This document shows, in pieces, positions 1 to 9,088 of a stretch of 64,000 nt of DNA (within the stretch, counting starts at the first letter, position 1; every line of letters starts with the position of its first letter). The stretch is from Xenorhabdus miraniensis. Its GTDB lineage: Bacteria; Pseudomonadota; Gammaproteobacteria; Enterobacterales; Enterobacteriaceae. Position numbers and translations under genes: made by a program. The stretch spans positions 124,001 through 188,000 of the forward strand of contig NZ_NITZ01000004.1 in the NCBI RefSeq assembly GCF_002632615.1, read 5' to 3'. The notes beneath the pieces were generated by a model, which saw nothing but the letters and a program-made list of their open reading frames with translations, did not search any database and had not been told where the DNA came from.

Positions 1-529
1 TGCCGTTATCGTACTGGAATGTAACCTGACTTTTCGCATCAGGGCGTAGCCATGGCAGGGTGCCGTTTTTACGGACTTCAGCCTGACGCTCAACCAAACG
101 GTGTGCATAAGTGATAGGTGCCGGCATGAAAACATCGGTTTCATTGGTCGCATAACCAAACATCAAACCCTGATCACCTGCACCTTGCTCCAGAGGATCT
201 GCGCGATCAACACCCTGATTGATATCAGGGGATTGTTTACCAATTGCACTGATAACGGCGCATGAGCTGGCATCAAAACCCATATCTGAGCTGGTATAGC
301 CGATTTCACGTACTGTACGGCGAGTAATTTCTTCGATATCAACCCAAGCACTGGTAGTGATTTCGCCACCCACCATGACCATGCCAGTTTTAACATAAGT
401 TTCACAGGCAACACGTGCTTTAGGATCTTGTTCTAAGATTGCATCAAGGACGGCGTCGGAAATTTGATCGGCAATTTTGTCTGGATGTCCTTCTGAAACA
501 GATTCAGAAGTAAAAAGATGTGTTGTCAT
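1..529 (-). CDS. metK: S-adenosylmethionine synthase, 5' part (window-truncated)
   Basis: This enzyme makes S-adenosylmethionine from methionine and ATP in the cytoplasm. The minus-strand reading frame begins [21 protein letters not shown], the near-invariant N-terminus of MetK with the ATP-binding [10 protein letters not shown] motif. It continues through the [12 protein letters not shown] motif and runs off the window edge after about 176 codons, so less than half of the protein (usually about 384 residues) is visible. The gene is divergent from speA, as in E. coli. A palindromic MetJ-like site lies about 40 bp upstream of the start. Identification is certain; the C-terminal half cannot be judged here. 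Confidence 0.97.
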   Translation of the reverse strand, partial: MTTHLFTSESVSEGHPDKIADQISDAVLDAILEQDPKARVACETYVKTGMVMVGGEITTSAWVDIEEITRRTVREIGYTSSDMGFDASSCAVISAIGKQSPDINQGVDRADPLEQGAGDQGLMFGYATNETDVFMPAPITYAHRLVERQAEVRKNGTLPWLRPDAKSQVTFQYDNG

Positions 530-568
530 TATATTTTATTACCTTAAATATAATCTTGGTTTAAGGGT

Positions 569-592
569 GGATGTTTTACCATCTAGATGGCC
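569..592. promoter_or_regulatory. candidate MetJ operator (met boxes) upstream of metK
   Basis: Three consecutive 8-bp blocks can be read here. Two of them meet in the 12-bp perfect palindrome CCATCTAGATGG (579-590). Tandem met boxes (consensus AGACGTCT) generate the same kind of internal CTAG-centred palindrome, and E. coli metK is repressed by MetJ. The position, about 40 bp upstream of the metK start, fits. The match to consensus is imperfect, so this is a candidate only. Confidence 0.45.
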
Positions 593-1189
593 ATTTTAAG
601 TTACTCTTGCTAAGGTTACCAGTCTTTTTAATTTTAAATATCTTTAATGGTGTGACATTTTAGTTCTCATGACTAAAAACTATGGGGTTGTTGAGACCCG
701 TTTAAATAAATTTCATTTTGCAATTTTATTGGATTGAAGGTATAAACTGCGCGCGTAGCATAAGTCATTTTTGCACTTGAAGTTACGGGCGTTTGCAGGA
801 GATGTACATGTGTCCTGCTTCTCAATTGAGAAACGGCTTGCCATAGGTGAGCTATGTGGGGTGAATGGGGTTATGAACCATTATCTGCTGATTATTAACG
901 GCCAACAGTCACATTGTGCCATTGATGTATCCACATCTTGTTTCTTCCTTTCAGATATGAATTCATTTCGATGTTACCCGCAGTATATAAGCAAGCAGGC
1001 AATATCGAGTTGGCATCATGTAGTCACACAGTAAGTATATTGTTTAGTTTCTTCTAAACGTTCCTATAATTTTAGAGCATGCTGTTCCCTGACATTTTTT
1101 AATGCGCAAGATACGCACGATAAAATAGTGTCTTGGGTGATTGACTTTACAGGTGAAGGCAAACCTCGACTCCATGTAAGGAGACTGCC
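593..1189. other. metK-speA intergenic region, no convincing gene
   Basis: This stretch should hold the divergent promoters of metK and speA. E. coli has the small genes yqgB and yqgD here. An 87-codon open frame (771-1034) has no Shine-Dalgarno site and no recognisable similarity to YqgB, so it is not called. The speA ribosome-binding site AAGGAG (1178-1183) lies six bases before the ATG. Confidence 0.5.
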
Positions 1190-3094
1190 ATGAATGATAA
1201 TATCGCTCGCAAAATGCGACAGACCTATAACATCGCGTACTGGGGCGGCAGTTATTACTATGTCAATGATCTGGGCAATGTTAGTGTTTGTCCAAACCCT
1301 GATTTGCCGGAAGCTCAGATTGAGCTTGCCGATTTGGTGAAAAAAGTCCAGGAAGAAAAAAAACAGCTGCGCTTACCGGCGTTGTTTTGTTTTCCCCAGA
1401 TTTTGCAACATCGTCTGCGTTCCATTAATGCAGCGTTCAGACGTGCGCGTGAATCTTACGGTTATAAGGGGGATTATTTTCTGGTGTATCCGATCAAGGT
1501 CAATCAGCATCGCCGTGTTATTGAAACACTGGCAAACGCTGATGAACCTGTTGGATTGGAGGCAGGCTCTAAAGCAGAATTAATGGCAGTGTTAGCTCAT
1601 GCTGGTATGACAGGTACTGTAATTGTCTGTAATGGTTATAAGGATCGCGAATATATTCGTTTGGCATTGATCGGTGAAAAGCTGGGACACAAAGTGTATC
1701 TGGTTATTGAGAAGATGTCTGAGATTGAGATGGTGCTGGAAGAAGCCAAACGTCTCAATGTGATCCCCCGTTTGGGCGTTCGGGCGCGTTTGGCGTCTCA
1801 AGGTTCAGGTAAATGGCAGGCCAGCGGCGGTGAAAAATCCAAGTTTGGTTTGGCGGCGTCACAGGTATTGCAATTGGTTGAAACCCTGCGTTCAGCAGGT
1901 CGGTTGGACAGTTTACAACTACTGCATTTCCATTTAGGTTCCCAATTGGCAAATATCCGTGATGTGGCAACTGGTGTGCGTGAATCTGCCCGTTTTTATG
2001 TCGAGCTGTCTAAGCTGGGTGTTAATATTCAGTGCTTTGACGTTGGCGGTGGTTTGGGGGTTGATTATGAAGGCACACGCTCTCAGTCAGAATGTTCCGT
2101 TAACTACGGCCTGAATGAATACGCGAATAACGTTATTTGGGGAATTGGTGACGCATGTGAAGAGCATGGCTTGCCTCATCCAACCGTTATTACGGAATCC
2201 GGTCGCGCATTGACCGCCCACCATACGGTTTTGGTCTCTAATGTTATTGGGGTAGAGCATAATGAGTTTACCGAAACAACGCCGCCAGCCGAAGATGCCA
2301 CACGCCCTCTGACCAGCCTGTGGGAAACATGGTTGGAAATGCAGTCTGACGGCAGCCGTCGTTCCCTGCGTGAGTGGCTGCATGACAGCCAGTTTGACCT
2401 GCACGAAGTTCATACCCAATATGCCCACGGTATGTTGAGTTTGTCGGAGCGGGCATGGGCAGAAGAACTGTATTTAAATATTTGCCGCCACATTCAGCAG
2501 GATCTTGATCCAAGCAACCGTGCTCATCGTCCGATCATTGATGAATTGCAAGAACGCATGGCAGATAAATTCTATGTGAATTTCTCGTTGTTCCAGTCAA
2601 TGCCGGATGCCTGGGGAATTGATCAGTTATTCCCTGTACTGCCAATTGAAGGATTAGATAAGCCACTGGATCGTCGTGCTGTTCTGCTGGATATTACCTG
2701 TGACTCTGACGGTACGATTGATCATTATGTTGACGGCGATGGCGTGGCAACAACAATGCCAATGCCCGCTTACGATCCAGAAAATCCGCCATTGATTGGT
2801 TTCTTTATGGTTGGGGCGTATCAGGAAATTCTGGGTAACATGCATAATCTGTTTGGCGATACAGCAGCTATTGATGTTTATGTTGCAGAGAATGGTACGG
2901 TGACTTATCGGCAGAGTGAAGAAGGTGATTCTGTCGCCAATATGCTCCAATATGTCAAACTGGAGCCGCAGGTACTGTTGACCCACTTCCGTGATCAGGT
3001 GAAATCGGCCGATCTGGATGAAAATTTGCAGGAGCAATTCCTGCAAGAGTTTGAAAGTGGCCTGTATGGTTACACCTATTTGGAAGACGAGTAA
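1190..3094 (+). CDS. speA: biosynthetic arginine decarboxylase
   Basis: SpeA converts arginine to agmatine, the first step of the ADC route to putrescine, and depends on PLP and Mg2+. The 634-residue protein aligns along its whole length with E. coli SpeA (about 658 residues), from TYNIAYWGG to the C-terminal [11 protein letters not shown]. The PLP lysine lies in the [10 protein letters not shown] motif near residue 100, and a glycine-rich phosphate-binding segment ([12 protein letters not shown]) is near residue 285. The N-terminus is about 25 residues shorter than in E. coli, but the ATG follows a strong AAGGAG site, so the start is well supported. speB, the next step, follows after an interposed small gene rather than directly. 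Confidence 0.97.
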   Translation: MNDNIARKMRQTYNIAYWGGSYYYVNDLGNVSVCPNPDLPEAQIELADLVKKVQEEKKQLRLPALFCFPQILQHRLRSINAAFRRARESYGYKGDYFLVYPIKVNQHRRVIETLANADEPVGLEAGSKAELMAVLAHAGMTGTVIVCNGYKDREYIRLALIGEKLGHKVYLVIEKMSEIEMVLEEAKRLNVIPRLGVRARLASQGSGKWQASGGEKSKFGLAASQVLQLVETLRSAGRLDSLQLLHFHLGSQLANIRDVATGVRESARFYVELSKLGVNIQCFDVGGGLGVDYEGTRSQSECSVNYGLNEYANNVIWGIGDACEEHGLPHPTVITESGRALTAHHTVLVSNVIGVEHNEFTETTPPAEDATRPLTSLWETWLEMQSDGSRRSLREWLHDSQFDLHEVHTQYAHGMLSLSERAWAEELYLNICRHIQQDLDPSNRAHRPIIDELQERMADKFYVNFSLFQSMPDAWGIDQLFPVLPIEGLDKPLDRRAVLLDITCDSDGTIDHYVDGDGVATTMPMPAYDPENPPLIGFFMVGAYQEILGNMHNLFGDTAAIDVYVAENGTVTYRQSEEGDSVANMLQYVKLEPQVLLTHFRDQVKSADLDENLQEQFLQEFESGLYGYTYLEDE

Positions 3095-3307
3095 GCTTGA
3101 TTAGTTATTGAGCTTTTATAAATAGTCATTCTTAATCATGTGTTTTATGTAATGATTTTGAATGGCTATTTTTTCTCCTGATGGAGAACCTTATGGTATG
3201 CTGAAGGCGTGTTTAAAAATCGTAGCATAGATATAGATACCGGAGAGTTCTGTGTGGAGCAATCACTCTGATATATTATTCGCAATCGTATAAAAATAGA
3301 GGATAAC

Positions 3308-3655
3308 ATGACTCAATCTTTATTAATTTATATATTGGCTATAAAATCGTTATCCTCGACTGTTAAAATCATTTCAGAAAATGAAAAAGTTAATTTTTTA
3401 ACAGATGAAACTTCTGCCATTGAAGATAAAGAAATTATTTATACATTTGATAACGGAGTAAGAGTGCTTTATCTGGAAGAGTCCGAAAAACTGGATAACG
3501 AATATATTGAACAATCATGTCAGGAGAAATGGATGAGTTATAAGGTATTAGATAGTAACGGATTGACAATTACTCCTCAAGAAAAAAATTTCTATAATAT
3601 ATGTCAGGAAAAATATTGGATTAAAAACCAGATGCTTGAAAATAGGGTGTCATAG
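3308..3655 (+). CDS. unrecognised 115-residue protein
   Basis: I do not recognise this gene. It lies between speA and speB, which are adjacent in E. coli. The ATG follows a good AGAGGA ribosome-binding site, which favours a real gene. The protein is acidic in its middle part, rich in Glu, Asn, Lys and Ile, with no signal peptide, membrane segment or known motif that I can see. It is distinctly AT-rich and uses many AT-ending codons compared with the flanking spe genes, which suggests acquisition by transfer. It could be an orphan accessory gene or a remnant of a larger insertion. Confidence 0.55.
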   Translation: MTQSLLIYILAIKSLSSTVKIISENEKVNFLTDETSAIEDKEIIYTFDNGVRVLYLEESEKLDNEYIEQSCQEKWMSYKVLDSNGLTITPQEKNFYNICQEKYWIKNQMLENRVS

Positions 3656-4223
3656 CTTGTTTGTTGCAGTTATGTCAGATCCTCATCAGAAAATTTCCAT
3701 TGATTTACCTTTGATGGTGGTAAAGAGATAGCGTCTTGAATCATTAAGTTGGATTCTGTCAAAGATATCCTTTTATCTCCAGCATTAATATTCCTTCCTC
3801 AACCCCTTTCGTATGCTTAAGGTAACCACCTGTCACCGTGTTTGGGTGAGTTTGTAACTTGTTCTTTATTCTGGAATTGGTTGCTATCTTCGCAAGTACC
3901 TTAAATGCCTGTTTAATATTTTGTGGGATGAACTTCTCAAAGTTGTGGCAAGCAGAAAACATGTCTAATACTATATGATTAGTCGTTAAACGGAAGATGT
4001 TTTGGGGATTTTTCTTGTTTGTACGTGAAAAGTGCGCATTTGTTTCTTTCGTTTTGGATTAATTGCTAACATTTTGTTTTATTTGAATTTAAAATGATAG
4101 CGTATTCGGAAGATTAATCTTCTGGCGTAAATAAGCCTCTGTACCACTTGTTATTGCCATCATTGAATATTGTCAATATTGGGTATCGATAACAGGCTGG
4201 TATGGGACTTTTGAGGATATATC
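3656..4223. other. AT-rich intergenic region before speB
   Basis: About 570 bp lie between the unknown gene and speB. A 67-codon minus-strand frame (3759-3962) has no ribosome-binding site or recognisable homologue and is not called. The speB promoter is presumably in the last 150 bp. The stretch is probably non-coding debris from the insertion that separated speA and speB. Confidence 0.4.
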
Positions 4224-5150
4224 ATGAGTATTAGCTCCTTAGGAAACCAAATTGATAATTCTTTGGTTTCAAATGCCTTTGGCTTCCTGCGTTTTCCGTT
4301 GAACTTTCAACCCTATTCCAGTGATGCGGAATGGGTGATTACCGGCATTCCTTTTGATATGGCAACATCGGGACGTGCGGGTAGCCGCCACGGGCCGGCC
4401 GCCATTCGTCAGGTATCGACTAATCTGGCGTGGGAAAGCAGCCGTTGGCCGTGGAACTTTAACTTACGTAAGCGCCTGAATGTGGTGGATTGCGGGGATC
4501 TGGTATTTAACTTCGGTGATGCCCAGGATATGAGCAATAAGTTGCAGGCGCATGCTGAAAAGGCGCTGGCATCGGGTAAACGTATGCTGTCTTTCGGTGG
4601 TGATCATTTTGTCACTTTGCCACTGTTGCGTGCCCATGCGAAACACTTCGGCAAAATGGCGCTGATCCATTTTGATGCTCATACGGATACTTATCCAAAT
4701 GGCAGCAAATTTGATCATGGTACGATGTTTTACCATGCACCCAATGAAGGGCTGATAGATCCTCATCATTCAGTACAAATCGGTATTCGTACTGAACATG
4801 ATACTGATAACGGTTTCACGGTGCTGGATGCTGGTCAGGTTAATGATCGCGGTGTTGATAGTGTTGTTGAACAGATCAAAGCTGTGGTTGGTGATCTGCC
4901 AATTTATCTGACATTCGATATTGATTGCCTTGATCCGGCCTTTGCTCCGGGAACAGGAACGCCGGTGATTGGTGGATTGACATCAGATCGCGCATTGAAA
5001 ATAGTGCGTGGCTTGCAGCCGCTGAATATCGTTGGCATGGATGTGGTGGAAGTAGCACCGGCTTATGATCAATCCGAAATTACGGCGCTGGCTGCTGCTA
5101 CCATTGGATTGGAGCTGCTGTACTTGCAGGCTTCTAAGAAAAATGTTTAG
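4224..5150 (+). CDS. speB: agmatinase
   Basis: SpeB hydrolyses agmatine to putrescine and urea, completing the route begun by SpeA. The 308-residue protein matches E. coli SpeB (306 residues) almost end to end. The binuclear manganese ligands are present in the arginase-family motifs GGDHFVTLP (near 125), HFDAHTDTY (near 150) and [14 protein letters not shown] (near 230). The ATG follows GAGGATATATC, an acceptable ribosome-binding site. The two extra N-terminal residues relative to E. coli are unimportant. It is followed by a terminator, so its transcription ends before the convergent phosphopantetheinyl transferase gene. Confidence 0.97.
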   Translation: MSISSLGNQIDNSLVSNAFGFLRFPLNFQPYSSDAEWVITGIPFDMATSGRAGSRHGPAAIRQVSTNLAWESSRWPWNFNLRKRLNVVDCGDLVFNFGDAQDMSNKLQAHAEKALASGKRMLSFGGDHFVTLPLLRAHAKHFGKMALIHFDAHTDTYPNGSKFDHGTMFYHAPNEGLIDPHHSVQIGIRTEHDTDNGFTVLDAGQVNDRGVDSVVEQIKAVVGDLPIYLTFDIDCLDPAFAPGTGTPVIGGLTSDRALKIVRGLQPLNIVGMDVVEVAPAYDQSEITALAAATIGLELLYLQASKKNV

Positions 5151-5196
5151 TGTATTGAGCCAATAGATTATTTGTATCTATTGTAAACTGTTTTTG

Positions 5197-5226
5197 AAGG
5201 CTCACTTTGCATGTGGGCCTTTATTA
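5197..5226 (+). terminator. terminator after speB
   Basis: Arms AAGGCTCAC (5197-5205) and GTGGGCCTT (5213-5221) pair with one mismatch around a short loop and run into a T-rich tail. The site lies about 45 bp after the speB stop and before the convergent gene. Confidence 0.65.
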
Positions 5227-5245
5227 TTTAATTTTGTGATTAAAT

Positions 5246-5989
5246 TTAACTCACAATATATGTCAGCACTTGCTGTCGGGGCATGAGAGCAAAATTTCCA
5301 TTAAATTGCGAGCCAGTTTGATACTCATCAGATAATGTTTGCAGCAGTTGGATGCTCACAGAGCGGTCATTACAATTAATGGATGTAATTTCAGCCGCAT
5401 GGAAATCAAAAAAGCGTTTGACATGGGGATGAAGTGCTTTAAAAAGGCTTTCTTTGATGGAGAACGCAAGGGTGAATGCCTGTTCAAAAGGCAATGCACA
5501 TTCCTTTAGTAGTGTTACTTCGTTATTATTGATGATGCTGGATGAAACGCTTTCGACGATGTCTGATTTAATCTCTTGTTCGATATCCACACCGATTATC
5601 CGGTATTGATTACAGTGAGCGGCAAACGCAATAGCACAGTTGGTTGAGTGAGAAATGGAGCCACAAATATTGTCAGGCCAGATTGGGGAGCGGTCTTGGG
5701 CATTGGTTACCTGAAAATCAGGGTAACCCAAATTATTTAAAACTTGTCGGGTACAGTAGCGGGCTGCCAGATATTCCGCCCGCCGTTTATTAACTGCATT
5801 CTGTAATTTGGCCGGATAGGTAATTCCATATTCATCAAATAAGGCATCCCGATAGCAGGTCTGATCAAAATAGGTTTGCATGATTTGAATATCAGGATGT
5901 TCTGGCAGTATTCCTGTTTGTATTTCTTTGAAAAAACTATCATTTATGGTAGTGGCTTGGGCAGGGGTAAAAGTGATTTTTTTCATCAT
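5246..5989 (-). CDS. 4'-phosphopantetheinyl transferase (EntD/NgrA type)
   Basis: This Sfp/EntD-class enzyme transfers phosphopantetheine from CoA to carrier domains of peptide synthetases and polyketide synthases. The Mg2+-binding motif GVDIEQE and the motif FSIKESLFKA (the family's F/W-x-x-KE-x-x-x-K) are both present, as is the substrate-contact segment GSISHS. In Photorhabdus the EntD-like protein NgrA is needed for siderophore and antibiotic production and for nematode growth; this is the likely counterpart. No enterobactin genes are adjacent. The start is uncertain: paired ATGs at 5989 and 5986 give about 247 residues, normal for the family, while an upstream ATG at 6061 would add 24 residues. 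None has a clear ribosome-binding site. Confidence 0.88.
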   Translation of the reverse strand: MMKKITFTPAQATTINDSFFKEIQTGILPEHPDIQIMQTYFDQTCYRDALFDEYGITYPAKLQNAVNKRRAEYLAARYCTRQVLNNLGYPDFQVTNAQDRSPIWPDNICGSISHSTNCAIAFAAHCNQYRIIGVDIEQEIKSDIVESVSSSIINNNEVTLLKECALPFEQAFTLAFSIKESLFKALHPHVKRFFDFHAAEITSINCNDRSVSIQLLQTLSDEYQTGSQFNGNFALMPRQQVLTYIVS

Positions 5990-6137
5990 GGTTTTTTTAT
6001 TGTTAACTGTAATTATCAGATAGTGGATCATTCGAAAATGGTTATTGCTTGATTTTGCCATATTCTAGTTTTAGTTCACTAATGCGCTGACTCTTTTTAT
6101 ACTCTGCCTTGTTATCATTTTTAAAAAAGAGGTTAAT

Positions 6138-7157
6138 GTGGAAATATTAGTGACAGGTGGAATGGGATATATCGGTAGCCATACTTGTGTTCAAATGCTT
6201 GAAGCAGGAATGACGCCGATCATCATTGATAATCTGTGTAATGCCAATCGTGAAGTACTGGCGCGAATTGAGGCATTGACGGGTGTTCAGCCCCTGTTTT
6301 ATGAAGGGGATATTCGTGATGAATCATTCCTTGATGCTATTTTCGCCCGCCATCAAATTCAGTCGGTTATTCACTTTGCCGGTTTGAAAGCTGTTGGTGA
6401 ATCTGTCACTAAACCCATCGAATATTATGACAACAATGTCAATGGAACGCTGGTACTGGTGCGCAGCATGCACAAAGCAGGCGTAAAAAGCATCATTTTC
6501 AGTTCATCCGCAACGGTATATGGCGATCCTGATATCGTACCGATTACTGAACAATCTGCTGTAGGAAATACGACGAATCCTTATGGCACCAGCAAGTATA
6601 TGGTGGAGCGCTGCTTGTCTGACCTTCATCATGCAGAAAATGATTGGTCTGTGGTGTTATTACGTTATTTCAATCCGGTTGGTGCTCATCCGTCAGGTAC
6701 GATGGGAGAAGATCCCCAAGGTGTTCCGAACAACTTAATGCCTTATATTGCTCAGGTTGCGGTAGGCCGTCGGGAAAAACTGTCTGTTTATGGAAATGAT
6801 TATCTGACTTCTGACGGTACAGGAGTGCGTGATTATATTCATGTGATGGATTTGGCTGACGGACATATTGCCGCACTCAATGCTGTTGGCAAGAAATCAG
6901 GCTTGCATATCTACAATCTGGGAACAGGAAAAGGCACGAGCGTACTGGAAATGGTAGAAGCTTTCAGCAATGCGTGTGGCAAACCCGTTCCTTATGAAAT
7001 CTGTCCTCGTCGTCCGGGGGATATTGCCGAGTGTTGGTCAAGTCCAGAAAAAGCCGGGCGTGAATTGGGCTGGAAAGCAAATCGCACCATTGTGGAAATG
7101 ACCGCAGATGCGTGGCGCTGGCAGTCCCAAAATCCCAATGGTTATAGTGTGAAATAA
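6138..7157 (+). CDS. galE: UDP-glucose 4-epimerase
   Basis: GalE interconverts UDP-glucose and UDP-galactose using bound NAD, supplying galactose units for LPS and capsule. The 339-residue protein aligns with E. coli GalE (338 residues). The NAD-binding GGMGYIGSH motif is at the N-terminus, the catalytic SSSATVYG and YGTSKYMVE (YxxxK) motifs are near residues 122-155, and NPVGAHPSG follows. The start is GTG at 6138, fixed by AAGAGG just upstream; the overlapping ATG at 6136 is out of frame. The gene is divergent from the phosphopantetheinyl transferase gene. Its stop codon lies inside an 18-bp tandem duplication, and only a stub of galT follows, so this is an orphan galE rather than a full gal operon. 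Confidence 0.96.
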   Translation: MEILVTGGMGYIGSHTCVQMLEAGMTPIIIDNLCNANREVLARIEALTGVQPLFYEGDIRDESFLDAIFARHQIQSVIHFAGLKAVGESVTKPIEYYDNNVNGTLVLVRSMHKAGVKSIIFSSSATVYGDPDIVPITEQSAVGNTTNPYGTSKYMVERCLSDLHHAENDWSVVLLRYFNPVGAHPSGTMGEDPQGVPNNLMPYIAQVAVGRREKLSVYGNDYLTSDGTGVRDYIHVMDLADGHIAALNAVGKKSGLHIYNLGTGKGTSVLEMVEAFSNACGKPVPYEICPRRPGDIAECWSSPEKAGRELGWKANRTIVEMTADAWRWQSQNPNGYSVK

Positions 7158-7181
7158 CAAAAAAGTGTGAAATAACAAAAA
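7146..7181 (+). repeat. 18-bp tandem duplication spanning the galE stop
   Basis: Two exact copies of AGTGTGAAATAACAAAAA occupy 7146-7163 and 7164-7181. The first contains the last codons and stop of galE; the second repeats them after the stop and has no coding effect. Confidence 0.95.
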
Positions 7182-7222
7182 ATTCTGGCTCTCGGTGGTG
7201 TGGTGAAGATAAAGAGAATCCA

Positions 7223-7354
7223 ATGATGCCAAAGATGCAGTTCAATCCCGTTGATTGTCCACATAGGCGATATAACCCGTTGACGGGGAAATGGATTATT
7301 GTCTCACCACACAGGGCTGGACGGCTGTGTCGTGGCATTGATCGCTCGCGGTAA
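7223..7354 (+). pseudogene. galT: galT 5' remnant (galactose-1-phosphate uridylyltransferase)
   Basis: An open frame from ATG 7223 reads MMPK and then [18 protein letters not shown], followed by KWIIVSPHRAGR. This matches the N-terminus of E. coli GalT ([33 protein letters not shown]). Similarity then stops abruptly, and the frame ends at TAA 7352-7354 after 43 codons of a protein normally about 348 residues long. The position just after galE is the normal galT site. It is therefore the 5' stump of a deleted galT, and the Leloir pathway is broken at this locus unless a copy exists elsewhere. A small fusion peptide could still be translated. Confidence 0.88.
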
Positions 7355-7441
7355 AAGGAGAGTGCCAGCTTATCCAAGCAAAATTGAATGTTTGAAAACA
7401 GGTGGAATACCTAGTTTTAACTACAAAAAAGGAGTATGACT

Positions 7442-8170
7442 ATGAGTTCTGATCTGCAACAAGCAACGCTATATCAACAAATGCTACAACAACAATGGAC
7501 AGACGTTGATAATTATCTTAAGAAAACGCTGTTACCCCCATCTCCACATCTTGAACAGACACTTGAATACAATGCCAGCCAAGGGTTGCCAGCCATTGAT
7601 GTTTCTGCGTTACAAGGGCAATTTTTGATGATGATGGTGCAAATAAGTGGCGCAAAACGTATTCTCGAAATTGGTACGTTAGGGGGATATAGTACTCAAT
7701 GTATGGCACAAGCATTACCCGATGACGGCCTGCTGATCACACTGGAAAAAGATCCCAGAACAGCCGCAGTGGCTCAGCATAATATCGAACGTGCGCAACT
7801 TGACCATAAGATCAACATTATTGTGGGAGATGCCGCTGACACTTTGCAGAAACTGGATGCAGAAGCCTCCTTTGATTTGATTTTTATTGATGCTGATAAG
7901 CAGAGCAGTTTGTTATATCTCGATTGGGCAATCAAACTAAGCCATCCGGGAAGCGCTATCATCATGGATAATGTGATCCGTGAAGGTGAGATTTTGCATG
8001 AGCAGCGTAGTGAGCTTGTTGAGGGAGTGCGTCAGGCACTGGATAGTATGATTAACCGATCCGATGTCACTGTCACCGCCTTACAAACTGTAGGGGACAA
8101 AGGTTGGGATGGATTTGCATTATTACGGGTAAATGAACGGGTAAATACGGACAAAGAGCTTATCCAATAA
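7442..8170 (+). CDS. SAM-dependent O-methyltransferase (caffeoyl-CoA OMT-like)
   Basis: This is a class I methyltransferase of the Methyltransf_3/CCoAOMT family. The SAM-binding motif I (RILEIGTLGGYST) is near residue 75, an acidic motif (LITLEKD) follows, and the metal-binding DLIFIDADK segment and IIMDNVIREG complete the family signature. The length of about 242 residues is typical of bacterial members, which methylate catechol-type small molecules; the substrate here is unknown. The ATG at 7442 is preferred over 7436 because GGAG (7431-7434) then lies seven bases away instead of one. It lies just after the galT stub and is probably transcribed on its own. A convergent terminator follows. 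Confidence 0.88.
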   Translation: MSSDLQQATLYQQMLQQQWTDVDNYLKKTLLPPSPHLEQTLEYNASQGLPAIDVSALQGQFLMMMVQISGAKRILEIGTLGGYSTQCMAQALPDDGLLITLEKDPRTAAVAQHNIERAQLDHKINIIVGDAADTLQKLDAEASFDLIFIDADKQSSLLYLDWAIKLSHPGSAIIMDNVIREGEILHEQRSELVEGVRQALDSMINRSDVTVTALQTVGDKGWDGFALLRVNERVNTDKELIQ

Positions 8171-8202
8171 ATTTTTAAATTATGGCAATAATAGGTTACA
8201 AA

Positions 8203-8233
8203 AAGGATGGTTTAGTTTTAATAAACCATCCTT
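8203..8233. terminator. bidirectional terminator between convergent genes
   Basis: A perfect 12-bp inverted repeat (8203-8214 paired with 8222-8233) has a seven-base loop. On the minus strand it is followed by a short T run. On the plus strand the tail is only AT-rich. It serves the methyltransferase gene and the convergent secreted-protein gene. Confidence 0.75.
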
Positions 8234-8242
8234 GATTTAATA

Positions 8243-8710
8243 TTATGGCTTTTGAGTTTCTGTTTTATTTATCGGTGTGGATTTCCGGGCTGACTGGCAC
8301 GCTTTACGCTCATCGGGTTCACGCTCTTGAATGATTTTCGCTGTTTCATCTACGGCGGGAAGGGAAAAGCCCATATCATCATAAGCACCAAAACCAATTA
8401 AACGATAACTGCTTAGTGGGGTATCCATTGGGACACGAAACTCTTTTTTCTCTTCCGGTGCCAATGACTGAAATGAATGTACTGCCAGTGCACCCGGTTC
8501 ACATTTAGCATTAAGAGGCAAAACCGCCAGATAACCACCTGCCACAGGTTGGTCGCCTTTATTTTGCAGTGTACCGCCTACAAAAAATTTACCATTTGCG
8601 CCCAAGCCCATATGAAACAACAGATGTGCTTCTCCTTTTGCCCATAATGCAGGGGTGAACAAACTACCCGCTAATAACATTGCACTGTACGTATAACCAC
8701 GCCATTTCAT
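8243..8710 (-). CDS. secreted (periplasmic) protein of unknown function
   Basis: I do not recognise a characterised family. The 155-residue product starts MKWRGYTYS, has a hydrophobic stretch (AMLLAGSLFTPALWA) and a likely signal peptidase site after ALWA, so it should reach the periplasm. The mature part has an immunoglobulin-like beta pattern (conserved-looking LQNKGDQPVAGGYLAVLPL and LAPEEKKEFRVPMD segments), two cysteines that could form a disulfide, and a charged C-terminal tail. The start at 8710 is supported by AGGAG seven bases upstream, which rules out the upstream ATG at 8737. It faces the methyltransferase gene across a shared terminator. Confidence 0.75.
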   Translation of the reverse strand: MKWRGYTYSAMLLAGSLFTPALWAKGEAHLLFHMGLGANGKFFVGGTLQNKGDQPVAGGYLAVLPLNAKCEPGALAVHSFQSLAPEEKKEFRVPMDTPLSSYRLIGFGAYDDMGFSLPAVDETAKIIQEREPDERKACQSARKSTPINKTETQKP

Positions 8711-9088
8711 CTTTATGCTCCTATATAAGGTTCTCACATTTCCTGACGGAAATAGGTATTACAGTGGTTGGCAAAAAAATCAAGCAGTCAATAACCCTGC
8801 ACATTGATTTAACATGTTTCGCATTGATAACGGCCATTTCTGAAATGCCATGTAGATCGGTTTCGTTAGCGTAAATTCCATTTTTGAATATAGTAAATTC
8901 CATTTTTGAATATAAAGGTGCTTGGTCTATACCTCTTAAGGTGTTTATCTATCAATATAGAATTAGTTAATTACCTTTTGTTATATGTAGTTTGTATTTA
9001 TTCTTTCAAATTAATTGCTATGCGGCGTTATTCTTCCCCACTCTGAAAGTTTTTATTCGCAAATTGTACCGATTATCAAGAGGCTAAT
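8711..9088. other. intergenic region upstream of cbs, with a 22-bp tandem repeat
   Basis: The two flanking genes are divergent, so this stretch should carry both promoters. It holds an exact 22-bp tandem duplication at 8871-8914 and is otherwise AT-rich with no supported gene. AGAGG just before 9089 is the cbs ribosome-binding site. Confidence 0.5.
8871..8914. repeat. 22-bp tandem duplication
   Basis: Two identical copies of a 22-bp unit (8871-8892 and 8893-8914) begin GTAAATTCC and end GAATATA. They are non-coding, between divergent promoters. Confidence 0.95.

Noticed and set aside
771..1034. 87-codon open frame upstream of speA, compared with YqgB/YqgD
   Set aside because: No ribosome-binding site, no recognisable similarity to YqgB, and it lies in a region expected to be promoter.
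3759..3962. 67-codon minus-strand frame before speB
   Set aside because: No ribosome-binding site and no recognised homologue; the composition is that of the AT-rich gap.
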